Assembly (NCBI RefSeq): GCF_900177425.1
Contig: NZ_LT840184.1
Coordinates: 5,701,787-5,765,786, forward strand
From: Paenibacillus uliginis N3/975
GTDB taxonomy: Bacteria; Bacillota; Bacilli; Paenibacillales; Paenibacillaceae
Reading direction: 5' to 3'
DNA: 64,000 nucleotides
Below are positions 26,146 to 33,656 of this stretch, piece by piece. The notes under the pieces are model-generated. The model worked only from the letters and a program-made list of their open reading frames with translations, was not told where the DNA came from and did not search any database. Position 1 is the stretch's first letter. Every line of letters starts with the position of its first letter. The translations under genes and the position numbers were made by a program.

Positions 26146-27495
26146 TCACGACTCATCGGCCAGTATGAAATCCTGTGCCTTCCGGTCGATATAGTCCGCA
26201 ATTTCCAGCATGGCCGCTTCGTACCACTGCTGAATACCGTGTAGACTTACACTTGTATTCTCAGCAATAGGCGTCAAGGAACGACTCTCACTGGTACGGA
26301 TGTTGTTTTCAATAAATTGAACCGCACTGCGGCTGTCACTGGAAAAACCTTCGGCACTCTGACGCATCTGTTTCGCAGCCTCAAGCAATTCGGCTGGTGT
26401 CAGCTGAATCAAACCGTGTGCCCCGCCGCTTCCAGGCAATCCGCTAGCCAACATCGCTTTCAGACTATTACCCCCGAAGTTTATCAGACTCGCCAAAGCG
26501 GCCATTGTTGCAGCATACGCCGCTCCACGCGGAGATCCATCCAATGTCTCTCCACTCAGCCGGTCGACGAGCGGCCCTCTCAGATTTCCATTCTCATCAA
26601 ACTTATACTGGGAGGGGGAATGGTAATTGGTTTCACCGTTTAAGACGGAGTCGTAAAAACGCCGAAGATCGCCGATATAATATTTTCCGGTATCAATCTC
26701 CAGATTGTAATAAGGCATGACCACTCCCAAAAGACCCGTTCCGTGCAGCGGAATCGGAACGTTCAAAATCTGATCGTATTTTGCATTGGCCGTATCAAAG
26801 TCGCTTCCCAGATAATAAGTCGATCCGATGTGCCGGTCATATTCTTCCAGACCACCGGCACCAACAGAATCACTGGGATGAACATAGTTAATAATTTGAT
26901 TGTCAAAATCTCCATTCTCCACCTTGGCCACAAGCTCATCCGACAGCGAATTCAGTGTACTCGGCGCACTGTAGGTTACCGCCGGCAGATCCTGCCGCGC
27001 CGCAACATACTGTGCCAGACCTCCGCCCAAGGAATGTCCGGTTAAAGAGATATCCGAATTGGGATAAGCTTTTTTGACCGCATCATACAGCTCTTCTGCT
27101 TGATGAAATTGGTTGTTCTCGTATTGAATTTTATCGCTGACCAACTTGACAGGCCCGTCATTCCACAGCGTTTTCCAAGGATGATCCAGACTATTCTCCA
27201 AGTCCTTCGGCCGGCCGCCAACAACATCCACGGCATCCGTATAAATATCCTTCACTTTCGCTACATTCATGCCGCCTGCTTCTGTTCCACGGTAAGCAAT
27301 AATCACCTGATCTGTCGTATCATTGCGCAGCACCATAGCATCAAAGCCGGAAAAGCGGTGCAGATCGGCACCGTCAGGCTCTACCACACTCCATCCTTCC
27401 AGACCGTCTTCGGTAAGCTTTCCGGGAGGTACCTCATTGTAAGCGATCTGGGAGGCTTTGTTGTATATTTTATCCGAGATATAATTGTCGCCCAT
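26146..27495 (-). CDS. Lipase-domain protein with C-terminal WXG100-like domain (probable T7SS effector)
   Basis: A 449-residue protein without a signal peptide. The N-terminal part is an alpha/beta-hydrolase of the lipase class 3/DUF2974 type: IIAYRGTEAG near residue 66, nucleophile elbow TGHSLGGG with Ser155, likely Asp209 (HPSDSVG) and His251 (PLHGTG). After a Gly-rich linker at about 352-360, residues 362-449 form a helical domain (IQLTPAELLEAAKQMRQ, QQWYEAAMLEIADY) that reads like a WXG100 domain. The toxin-first, targeting-last order recalls S. aureus TslA. ATG 27495 follows AAGGGTGG; the upstream in-frame start lacks such a site. Confidence 0.82.
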   Translation of the reverse strand: MGDNYISDKIYNKASQIAYNEVPPGKLTEDGLEGWSVVEPDGADLHRFSGFDAMVLRNDTTDQVIIAYRGTEAGGMNVAKVKDIYTDAVDVVGGRPKDLENSLDHPWKTLWNDGPVKLVSDKIQYENNQFHQAEELYDAVKKAYPNSDISLTGHSLGGGLAQYVAARQDLPAVTYSAPSTLNSLSDELVAKVENGDFDNQIINYVHPSDSVGAGGLEEYDRHIGSTYYLGSDFDTANAKYDQILNVPIPLHGTGLLGVVMPYYNLEIDTGKYYIGDLRRFYDSVLNGETNYHSPSQYKFDENGNLRGPLVDRLSGETLDGSPRGAAYAATMAALASLINFGGNSLKAMLASGLPGSGGAHGLIQLTPAELLEAAKQMRQSAEGFSSDSRSAVQFIENNIRTSESRSLTPIAENTSVSLHGIQQWYEAAMLEIADYIDRKAQDFILADES

Positions 27496-27581
27496 AATTC
27501 CACCCTTTTTACCATAGTAAGGAATCGTTATTATCAATTATAATATGAATGGTAATCATTAGGATATGATAAGGAGAAAAA

Positions 27582-27905
27582 ATGAGAAAAAGGTCTTTGT
27601 TTACATATCTGCTGCTAATCGGAATGATCCTGCTCATTTTAGGAGGTTGTAATCGAATGACAGATGAGGAAAAAGAGACGCTGCGCTTAACGCAGGAAGC
27701 TGCCGAAGCGTATTTTCATGAGAAATACGGGGTTGAAGTGGAGTTTACGAAGCATAAAATATCACCGCCTGACCTTGCTCACACCGTTGGCTTTAACGGG
27801 CATATCAAAGATAATGAAGAAGAAAAGGTCTTTATCCTTGTTAATTATGACGACTACACGATTGAAGCAGCAAGTGTGCCGGAAGACTTACCCTCCAAAA
27901 AATAG
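27582..27905 (+). CDS. Small lipoprotein divergent from the lipase gene, candidate immunity protein
   Basis: A 107-residue protein with a signal peptide ending in the lipobox LILGGC, then an alpha/beta domain of about 80 residues (EAYFHEKYGVEVEF, HTVGFNGHIKDNEEEKVFIL). It resembles DUF1433-type lipoproteins of Bacillota, though I cannot confirm this. AAGGAG precedes the ATG. It faces away from the secreted-lipase gene, 86 bases between starts. In S. aureus the related lipase is neutralised by an extracytoplasmic lipoprotein, so an immunity role is a testable inference. Confidence 0.75.
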   Translation: MRKRSLFTYLLLIGMILLILGGCNRMTDEEKETLRLTQEAAEAYFHEKYGVEVEFTKHKISPPDLAHTVGFNGHIKDNEEEKVFILVNYDDYTIEAASVPEDLPSKK

Positions 27906-27951
27906 GCCGGATTTCGCATCCTTTGTCTGAGTCCTGAGCCCCGCCTTCAAG

Positions 27952-27993
27952 CCAGCTATGCCTATGTCGTTTGACGCAGGCGGCTGGTTTTTT
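27952..27993 (+). terminator. Terminator after the lipoprotein gene
   Basis: CCAGC-GCCT pairs with AGGC-GCTGG across a 14-base loop and is followed by TTTTTT. Confidence 0.7.
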
Positions 27994-28008
27994 GGTATGA
28001 ACGGCTAA

Positions 28009-28086
28009 TATGGGGCCAAGGATCCCGACGGCAACCGGATCGAATTCATGCAGCTTCATCCCGATTCACCCCAGATGAATAGTTAA
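28009..28086 (+). pseudogene. C-terminal remnant of a VOC-superfamily gene
   Basis: A frame directly after an in-frame TAA reads YGAKDPDGNRIEFMQLHP and runs to a stop. KDPDGNRIEF(M)Q is the characteristic end of glyoxalase-fold proteins. There is no start codon or upstream homologous reading, so only the last 25 residues of a lost gene remain. It is squeezed between the lipoprotein terminator and the promoter region of the exporter gene. Confidence 0.65.
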
Positions 28087-28200
28087 TACGCTTTTCAATT
28101 CCATATCTCCCCTCATTTCTCTTGCTATTACCGGTCCGTTGAGGCTAAAATAGAACCACTGTTTATACAAAAATATACATAGAAAAGGAGCTCCTATTTC

Positions 28201-29721
28201 ATGAATGCTCAAAAAAGCAACATCAAGCTCGTGGTAGCCGGACTGCTCCTCGGCATTCTCATGTCGGCAATGGATAACACCATTGTTGCTACGGCCATGT
28301 ACACCATCGTAAAAGACCTCGGCGGTTTCGATCAGATTGTGTGGGTAACCTCGGCGTATATGGTTGCTGTCATGGCAGGCACACCGATCTTCGGCAAGCT
28401 TTCAGATATGTATGGCCGCAAACGGTTTTACATATTCGGTCTGGTCGTCTTTCTGGCAGGATCCGTGTTATGCGGTATGGCGGACAACATGCTGCAGCTC
28501 ATTATTTTCCGGGCTATTCAGGGTATCGGTGGCGGCGCCCTTATGCCAATTGCGTTTACCATCGTATTCGATTTATTTCCACCGGAGAAACGGGGCAAAA
28601 TGACCGGCCTTCTCGGGGCGGTATTCGGCACTTCCAGCATTATGGGTCCGCTGCTCGGCGCGTTTATTACGGACAATATCGGCTGGGAATGGGTTTTCTA
28701 CGTCAATCTGCCGATTGGGATTGTTTCCTTTATATTCATCCTTACCGCTTATAAAGAGACGCTGTCTCATGTGAAACAAAAAATCGACTGGATCGGTGCG
28801 GCCACCCTTGTCGGTGCCGTCATTTGTCTCATGTTCGGCCTGGAGCTCGGCGGGCAAACTTATGCATGGGATTCGCCACAGATTATTACTCTCTTCGCTG
28901 GATTCCTGGTCCTGCTCTTCATTTTCCTCATTACCGAGTCCAAGGTGGAGGAGCCGATTATTTCATTTAAAATGTTCCAAAAACGACTCTTCGCATCCAG
29001 TAACGCCGTAGCGTTATGTTATGGTGCAGCTTTCATCGTCGCTACCGTATATATCCCGATTTTTGTGTCTGGTGTTTACGGGGGCACAGCGACGAACTCT
29101 GGCCTGATTCTCATGCCAATGATGGTCGGGAGTGTATTCGGGAGCCAGATTGGCGGGATACTGACAACCAAAACGTCCTTCCGCAATATTATGATTGTCT
29201 CTTCCGTCTGCTTCATTGCCGGTATTTTCAGCTTAAGCACACTTTCGCCGGAGACGTCCAGAACGATGCTTACCCTATTCATGATTCTCACGGGAGTCGG
29301 AGTCGGTTTCTCTTTCTCGGTACTCAGCATGGCTTCCATTCATAATTTCGATGTCCGCCAAAGAGGCGCGGCAACGTCGACGAATTCCTTCCTTCGCTCT
29401 CTTGGGATGACCGTCGGTATTACGATTTTCGGTATCATTCAGCGCAACGTGTTCACCGATAAGCTAGCAGCCGGAATGACAGGCGGAAATGCACCGGCAG
29501 GTGTTTCGTTCGATACAGACGCCGCTCTTTCATCCGATGTCTTGGACAAAATGCCTCCTGCTGTACGTGAGCATGCCATTTCGTCACTAGCTGACTCCAT
29601 CTCCCAATCATTTATGTGGGCTCTCGTGCCGGCAGTACTGGCCTTTGTCTTTGTACTCATGATGGGCAATGAACGGGTTGTCGTGAAACCGAAGACTCTG
29701 GAGCAAGCCGGTGGACAGTAA
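28201..29721 (+). CDS. MFS drug exporter, DHA2 family
   Basis: A 506-residue protein with 14 predicted membrane helices. It shows the family motifs LDNTIV-like MDNTIVATAMYTI, FGKLSDMYGRKRFY (motif A) and RAIQGIGGGALMP. DHA2 exporters use the proton gradient to expel drugs or toxic metabolites. AAAAGGAGCT precedes the ATG. No dedicated regulator is adjacent; the gene is flanked by terminators and seems monocistronic. Confidence 0.93.
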   Translation: MNAQKSNIKLVVAGLLLGILMSAMDNTIVATAMYTIVKDLGGFDQIVWVTSAYMVAVMAGTPIFGKLSDMYGRKRFYIFGLVVFLAGSVLCGMADNMLQLIIFRAIQGIGGGALMPIAFTIVFDLFPPEKRGKMTGLLGAVFGTSSIMGPLLGAFITDNIGWEWVFYVNLPIGIVSFIFILTAYKETLSHVKQKIDWIGAATLVGAVICLMFGLELGGQTYAWDSPQIITLFAGFLVLLFIFLITESKVEEPIISFKMFQKRLFASSNAVALCYGAAFIVATVYIPIFVSGVYGGTATNSGLILMPMMVGSVFGSQIGGILTTKTSFRNIMIVSSVCFIAGIFSLSTLSPETSRTMLTLFMILTGVGVGFSFSVLSMASIHNFDVRQRGAATSTNSFLRSLGMTVGITIFGIIQRNVFTDKLAAGMTGGNAPAGVSFDTDAALSSDVLDKMPPAVREHAISSLADSISQSFMWALVPAVLAFVFVLMMGNERVVVKPKTLEQAGGQ

Positions 29722-29736
29722 GAAGTTACGTTATAC

Positions 29737-29784
29737 AAAAAAAGGCAAGATCCTTCAGCAGAGTGCTGGGATCTTGCCTTTTTA
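29737..29784. terminator. Bidirectional terminator between exporter and aldo/keto reductase
   Basis: AAAAAGGCAAGATC pairs with GATCTTGCCTTTTT, with an A-run before and a T-run after. Confidence 0.88.
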
Positions 29785-29801
29785 AATAGAGTTAAAACGA
29801 T

Positions 29802-30641
29802 CTAGAACAGGAACTCATCCGGGTTCGGGCCAAAGCGCTTGTTCTCGTTCAGACCGTCAATCGCTGACATCTCCTCAGCTGACAGCTCGAAATCGAAAAT
29901 ATCGGCATTTTCACGGATACGGTGCTCCTTCACGGACTTCGGAATTACGATGATACCATTCTGGAGATCCCAGCGGAGCACAACTTGCGCTGCCGATTTG
30001 CCGTATTTCTCAGCGATTTTAGCAATAACCGGTTGATCCAGATGGCCTTGCATCAACGGGCTCCATGCTTCCAGAACAATGTTGTTCTCACGCGCGTATT
30101 GAAGCAGTTCCTTCTGGTTGTTCAGAGGATGCAATTCCACCTGGTTAACGGTTGGTACCACACCGGAATCTTCAATAATGTCACGCAGGTGGTGAATGTG
30201 GAAGTTGCTGACACCGATGGAGCGCACGAGACCTTCTTTTTGTAGATGAATCAGTGCCTTCCACGTTTCTTTATATTTATCTTTACCAGGCCAGTGAACG
30301 AGGTACAGATCGAGCATGTCGAGTCCAAGCTTCTTGCGGCTTGTTTCAAACGCCTTAAGCGTTGATTCATAGCCTTGGTCTTCATTCCATACTTTCGTTG
30401 TAATAAACAACTCTTCACGGGGCACGCCGCACTCGCTGATGGCTTGTCCCACGCCTTCCTCATTGCCATATATCGCCGCTGTATCGATGCTGCGGTAGCC
30501 GGCTGCAATGGCCGATTTTACGGATTGAATGACTTCTTCGCCTTCTTGGGTCTTGTATACGCCGAGGCCCAGCCAAGGCATTCTGATGCCGTCATGCAGC
30601 GTAGGCCCATCGGTAAAAGCTTGATTTGCCGGATTTGTCAT
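29802..30641 (-). CDS. Aldo/keto reductase, YvgN/YtbE-like
   Basis: A 279-residue AKR5-type reductase. Motifs: GVYKTQEGEE, YRSIDTAAIYGNE (catalytic Asp and Tyr), FITTKVWNED (Lys), LDLYLVHWPG (His), SIGVSNFHIHHL and VIPKSVKEHRIREN for the cofactor. Bacillus members reduce glyoxal, methylglyoxal and other aldehydes. AGGAGGG precedes the ATG. Substrate remains unproved. Confidence 0.93.
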   Translation of the reverse strand: MTNPANQAFTDGPTLHDGIRMPWLGLGVYKTQEGEEVIQSVKSAIAAGYRSIDTAAIYGNEEGVGQAISECGVPREELFITTKVWNEDQGYESTLKAFETSRKKLGLDMLDLYLVHWPGKDKYKETWKALIHLQKEGLVRSIGVSNFHIHHLRDIIEDSGVVPTVNQVELHPLNNQKELLQYARENNIVLEAWSPLMQGHLDQPVIAKIAEKYGKSAAQVVLRWDLQNGIIVIPKSVKEHRIRENADIFDFELSAEEMSAIDGLNENKRFGPNPDEFLF

Positions 30642-30863
30642 ACGAATCCCTCCTGAACTTATGTAAACTGCTTACGGTTTTTTAGGCCGTAGTTATAGTA
30701 TAGCAATTCCTTGGAAGAGGCTCAATGTTAGTCAGACCTTCAGATTGACGGCAATATAACAGCGTGTTATTATTATCTTAATTTAGAGATATTTAATATG
30801 GAAATAATAAATCCCAGTTGCCAAGCAAACACTTTATAAATAATGGATATGGAGGATTAGCCA

Positions 30864-31841
30864 ATGAATGGATTAAAAGGAATACACCATGTAACAGCAA
30901 TCACCAGCAGTGCGGAGAAAAACTATGAATTTTTCACCTATGTTCTCGGCATGAGGCTGGTCAAGAAGACCGTAAACCAGGATGATATACAGACGTATCA
31001 TTTATTCTTCGCTGATGATAAGGGTAGTGCAGGTACAGATATGACGTTTTTTGACTTCCCGGGCATTCCGAAGGGGATGCATGGTACCGATGAGATATCC
31101 AAGACTTCGTTCCGTGTGCCAAGTGATGCCGCATTGGATTATTGGGTGAAGCGATTTGACCGACTGAATGTTAAGCACCATGGGATTAAAGAGCTATTTG
31201 GGAAAAAGACGCTGTCCTTCGTTGATTTCGATGACCAGCATTACCAGCTCATCTCGGATGAACACAATGAAGGTGTAGCGTCCGGTACGCCATGGCAGAA
31301 TGGGCCGGTGCCTTTAGAGTATGCGATTACGGGATTAGGCCCAGTCTTCGTACGGGTGTCCAATTTTGAGAACTTCAAAGAAATCATGGAGAAAGTGCTG
31401 TTGTTTAACGAGATCGACAAAGCGGGCTCCCTCCATCTGTTCGAGGTAGGTGAAGGGGGCAACGGGGCGCAGGTCATCGTTGAATATAATGCTGTTCTTC
31501 CTAGGGCACGGCAGGGCTTTGGTACGGTTCACCATGCAGCCTTCCGCGTGGAAGACCGATCTGTACTGAAGGAGTGGATTAATCGTCTGGACAGCTTCCA
31601 GCTTCATAACTCAGGATATGTAGACCGCTATTTCTTCGAATCATTGTATGCAAGAGTTGCGCCGCAAATATTGTTTGAGTTCGCTACCGATGGACCAGGA
31701 TTTATGGGGGATGAACCCTATGAAACGCTTGGCGAGAAATTATCCCTGCCGCCATTCCTGGAACCGCAGCGGGAGGAGATTGAGAGTATGGTGCGTCCGA
31801 TTGATACGGTGCGCAGTAAGAAAACATTAGTGAAGGAATAA
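30864..31841 (+). CDS. Ring-cleaving dioxygenase, MhqO-like (two VOC domains)
   Basis: A 325-residue protein with two VOC halves. The first starts GIHHVTAITSSAEKNYEFFT, with the metal His in the HHVT motif; the second contains GTVHHAAFRVEDRS and ends in LFEFATDGPGF, giving the second His and the Glu. This build matches Bacillus MhqA/MhqO/YkcA proteins linked to quinone and catechol stress. ATGGAGGATT precedes the ATG. Its terminator has been split by an IS element. Confidence 0.9.
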   Translation: MNGLKGIHHVTAITSSAEKNYEFFTYVLGMRLVKKTVNQDDIQTYHLFFADDKGSAGTDMTFFDFPGIPKGMHGTDEISKTSFRVPSDAALDYWVKRFDRLNVKHHGIKELFGKKTLSFVDFDDQHYQLISDEHNEGVASGTPWQNGPVPLEYAITGLGPVFVRVSNFENFKEIMEKVLLFNEIDKAGSLHLFEVGEGGNGAQVIVEYNAVLPRARQGFGTVHHAAFRVEDRSVLKEWINRLDSFQLHNSGYVDRYFFESLYARVAPQILFEFATDGPGFMGDEPYETLGEKLSLPPFLEPQREEIESMVRPIDTVRSKKTLVKE

Positions 31842-31979
31842 ACAGCACATTCTGGACAAACCAAGCAGGCCAATCTGAAGTGCCCCCTGTCAAGTAGACA
31901 GTGTAAAAAACAAAAATGGTTAGATTATTCCCCTCAGTTCAAGTTAACAGAGCTGAGGGTTTATTTTCTTTTCTCATCG

Positions 31980-32840
31980 TTAAGCAGCTCGTCGATACTC
32001 GTTGGGAGACAAGCCATTTAATCGCTCTGTATAGCGGTAATTGTTGTAGTAGCGGATATAATTTCTCACGTCTTCGAGGACGTCATCATAGGTTTCGTGT
32101 TTCGTCAGATAAAAGCTTTCTGCCTTCAATGTACCCCAAAATCGTTCAATGGGTTGGTTATCCAGGCATCGGCTCACACGAGACATACTTTTAGTAAAAC
32201 CGTACTTAACCTGAAGTCGACTGTACTCATGTGAGGTATATTGGAAGCCTCTATCGCTATGGAGAAGTGGAGTCACCCCCGGGTTCCTCCCGTAAGCTTT
32301 CTTCACCGTATCCATAACGAGTTTATTATTGTTGGAGTGGCTTAGAACCCATGAAACGATGGAGTTATCGTATACATCAACGATAGCGCTCAGATAGGCT
32401 TTACGACCATTCCCATACTTCAATTCTGTTACGTCTGTGCACCACTTCATATTAGGAGCATCTGCTTGAAATTCACGATTCATTACATTTTCAGCTACAT
32501 GGATTTCAGAGGCTCTCACGTAGTTCGGTCGTTTCTTGCGAATCACCGATTTCAATCCAAGAGCACGCATAATTCGATAATAACGCTTTTTGTTGTAATT
32601 CCTTTTGAGTTTACGGTTTAATTGTGTGCGGATTTGACGATAGCCAAGAACCCCCTTTCGCTTGTCATAGCGAAGTTTCACTTCCTTAGCGAGCGAAAGA
32701 ATTTCAAGTTCCCGGGTGGATGGCTTCCATTTCAGCCATTTATAATAGGCAGATCGAGCGATTCCGGCTATCTCACACAGCTTCGTGATGGCATAACCTT
32801 TCTCAGCGTGCAGTTCTTGGATAGCTTGGTACAAGTCCAC
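31980..32840 (-). CDS. IS3-family transposase OrfB (DDE integrase core)
   Basis: A 286-codon frame with an HTH_21-like region and an rve integrase core. The catalytic triad is visible as WCTDVTEL, HSDRGFQYTS and NQPIERFWGTLK. It is in the -1 frame relative to orfA and open back to the slippery site at 32888-32894, so it is normally made as an OrfAB fusion; a GTG start near 32840 lacks a convincing ribosome site. All active residues are kept, so the enzyme may be active. Confidence 0.93.
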   Translation of the reverse strand: MDLYQAIQELHAEKGYAITKLCEIAGIARSAYYKWLKWKPSTRELEILSLAKEVKLRYDKRKGVLGYRQIRTQLNRKLKRNYNKKRYYRIMRALGLKSVIRKKRPNYVRASEIHVAENVMNREFQADAPNMKWCTDVTELKYGNGRKAYLSAIVDVYDNSIVSWVLSHSNNNKLVMDTVKKAYGRNPGVTPLLHSDRGFQYTSHEYSRLQVKYGFTKSMSRVSRCLDNQPIERFWGTLKAESFYLTKHETYDDVLEDVRNYIRYYNNYRYTERLNGLSPNEYRRAA

Positions 32841-32854
32841 ATGCCGGACTAACG

Positions 32855-33547
32855 TTAGCGTGAATTTCGTCGCTTGATCTCTGCCAACTTTTTTGCGAGG
32901 GCGTTCTCCATTTCTAAATATTCGTTCCGTGCTTCCAGTTCTTTGATCCGAAGCTTGAGTCGTTCATGGTCATCTAGCTCTTCTACAGGCTTTTTGCGAC
33001 CACGATTGTCCTTGAGAGACTCCTCGCCGCCAGATTTATATTTTTGCACCCATGAGTAGACCTGGGTATAAGAAACATTATATTTTTCCATGGATTTCTG
33101 ATAATCCAAATCATTGGCGATCGTATACTGCGCGATTTCAATGCGTTCTTCGAAAGTGGTTTTACGTCCTTTATTCATATGAGATAGTCCTTTTCCTTTA
33201 CGAGTAGGTTTTATTTCTTCCCTACAAGTATACTTGGAAATCCATCCCGTCAAAACACTTTTACTCGAAATATGATACTTCTTTGTCGCCTCTCGTATAG
33301 AATGATTTCCGGATAAAACATCCCTGATGGCAGCAAGCTTCAGTTCCTTTGAGTATGCTTTACATCCTCTGGATTTCTTTAATCCTTCATAACCATCTGC
33401 TCTATATTTCCTTATCCAATCTTTAACCGTGTTTTTATCTACCCCCAACTGCTTGGCTTCATAACTAGGGGTCGTCTCATGCTGAAGGCATCGCTTTACG
33501 ATACGTAACTTTACATCAAAAGAAATTGGATTCCTTTTGGACATCAT
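32855..33547 (-). CDS. IS3-family OrfA (helix-turn-helix protein)
   Basis: A 230-residue DNA-binding protein with repeated HTH units (YEAKQLGVDKNTVKDWIRKY, REATKKYHISSKSVLTGWIS, SMEKYNVSYTQVYSWVQKYK) and a C-terminal leucine-rich coiled coil (LRIKELEARNEYLEMENALA). The heptamer AAAAAAG (32894 to 32888) sits in phase A-AAA-AAG, 10 codons before the stop, the standard -1 frameshift signal of this family. A GGGAG ribosome site lies in a hairpin (see 33554-33610). Confidence 0.92.
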   Translation of the reverse strand: MMSKRNPISFDVKLRIVKRCLQHETTPSYEAKQLGVDKNTVKDWIRKYRADGYEGLKKSRGCKAYSKELKLAAIRDVLSGNHSIREATKKYHISSKSVLTGWISKYTCREEIKPTRKGKGLSHMNKGRKTTFEERIEIAQYTIANDLDYQKSMEKYNVSYTQVYSWVQKYKSGGEESLKDNRGRKKPVEELDDHERLKLRIKELEARNEYLEMENALAKKLAEIKRRNSR

Positions 33548-33553
33548 AAAAAA

Positions 33554-33610
33554 CTCCCATCATTAGTAGAGTAGAATTTTGTTTTTTTCTACTGTCTACT
33601 ATGATGGGAG
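33554..33610 (-). promoter_or_regulatory. IS-end hairpin covering the orfA ribosome site
   Basis: CTCCCATCAT.AGTAGA..TAG at 33554-33574 is nearly the reverse complement of 33589-33610. On the minus strand the second arm contains GGGAG, the only ribosome site for orfA, and is followed by TTTTTT. Transcripts entering from outside would fold this stem and either stop or hide the ribosome site. Confidence 0.7.
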
Positions 33611-33656
33611 CATATCAATCCCCTCGGATGGCCTGCTTTTGTTTTTTCTCGAGAAG

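Larger units (their letters stand above)
31881..33612 (-). mobile_element. IS3-family insertion sequence
   Basis: A 1732-bp element bounded by imperfect inverted repeats that start TG: TGCCCCCTGTCAAGTAGACA at the left, and TGCTCCCATCATAGTAGACA when the right end is read in reverse complement; both continue AGT..AAAAAACAAAA. It carries orfA and orfB in the IS3 arrangement with an A6G frameshift site and a DDE transposase. I find no clear target duplication (GAAG left, TATC right), so old age, a deletion or slightly different ends are possible. Confidence 0.9.
31863..33646 (+). terminator. Terminator of the dioxygenase gene, split by the IS element
   Basis: AAGCAGGCCA (31863-31872) and TGGCCTGCTT (33629-33638) are exact reverse complements and the second arm is followed by TTGTTTTTTC. 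With the IS (31881-33612) removed they form a normal stem with a loop of about 24 bases, part of which can extend the stem. So the element landed in the loop of an intrinsic terminator. Confidence 0.75.

Noticed and set aside
27548..27560. AATGGTAATCATT between the lipase and lipoprotein genes as a Fur site
   Set aside because: Only the inner part resembles a Fur box (about 12 of 19 positions overall); the neighbours are not iron genes.
31877..33616. Target-site duplication of the IS element
   Set aside because: The bases flanking the inferred ends (GAAG and TATC) do not match, so no duplication is claimed.
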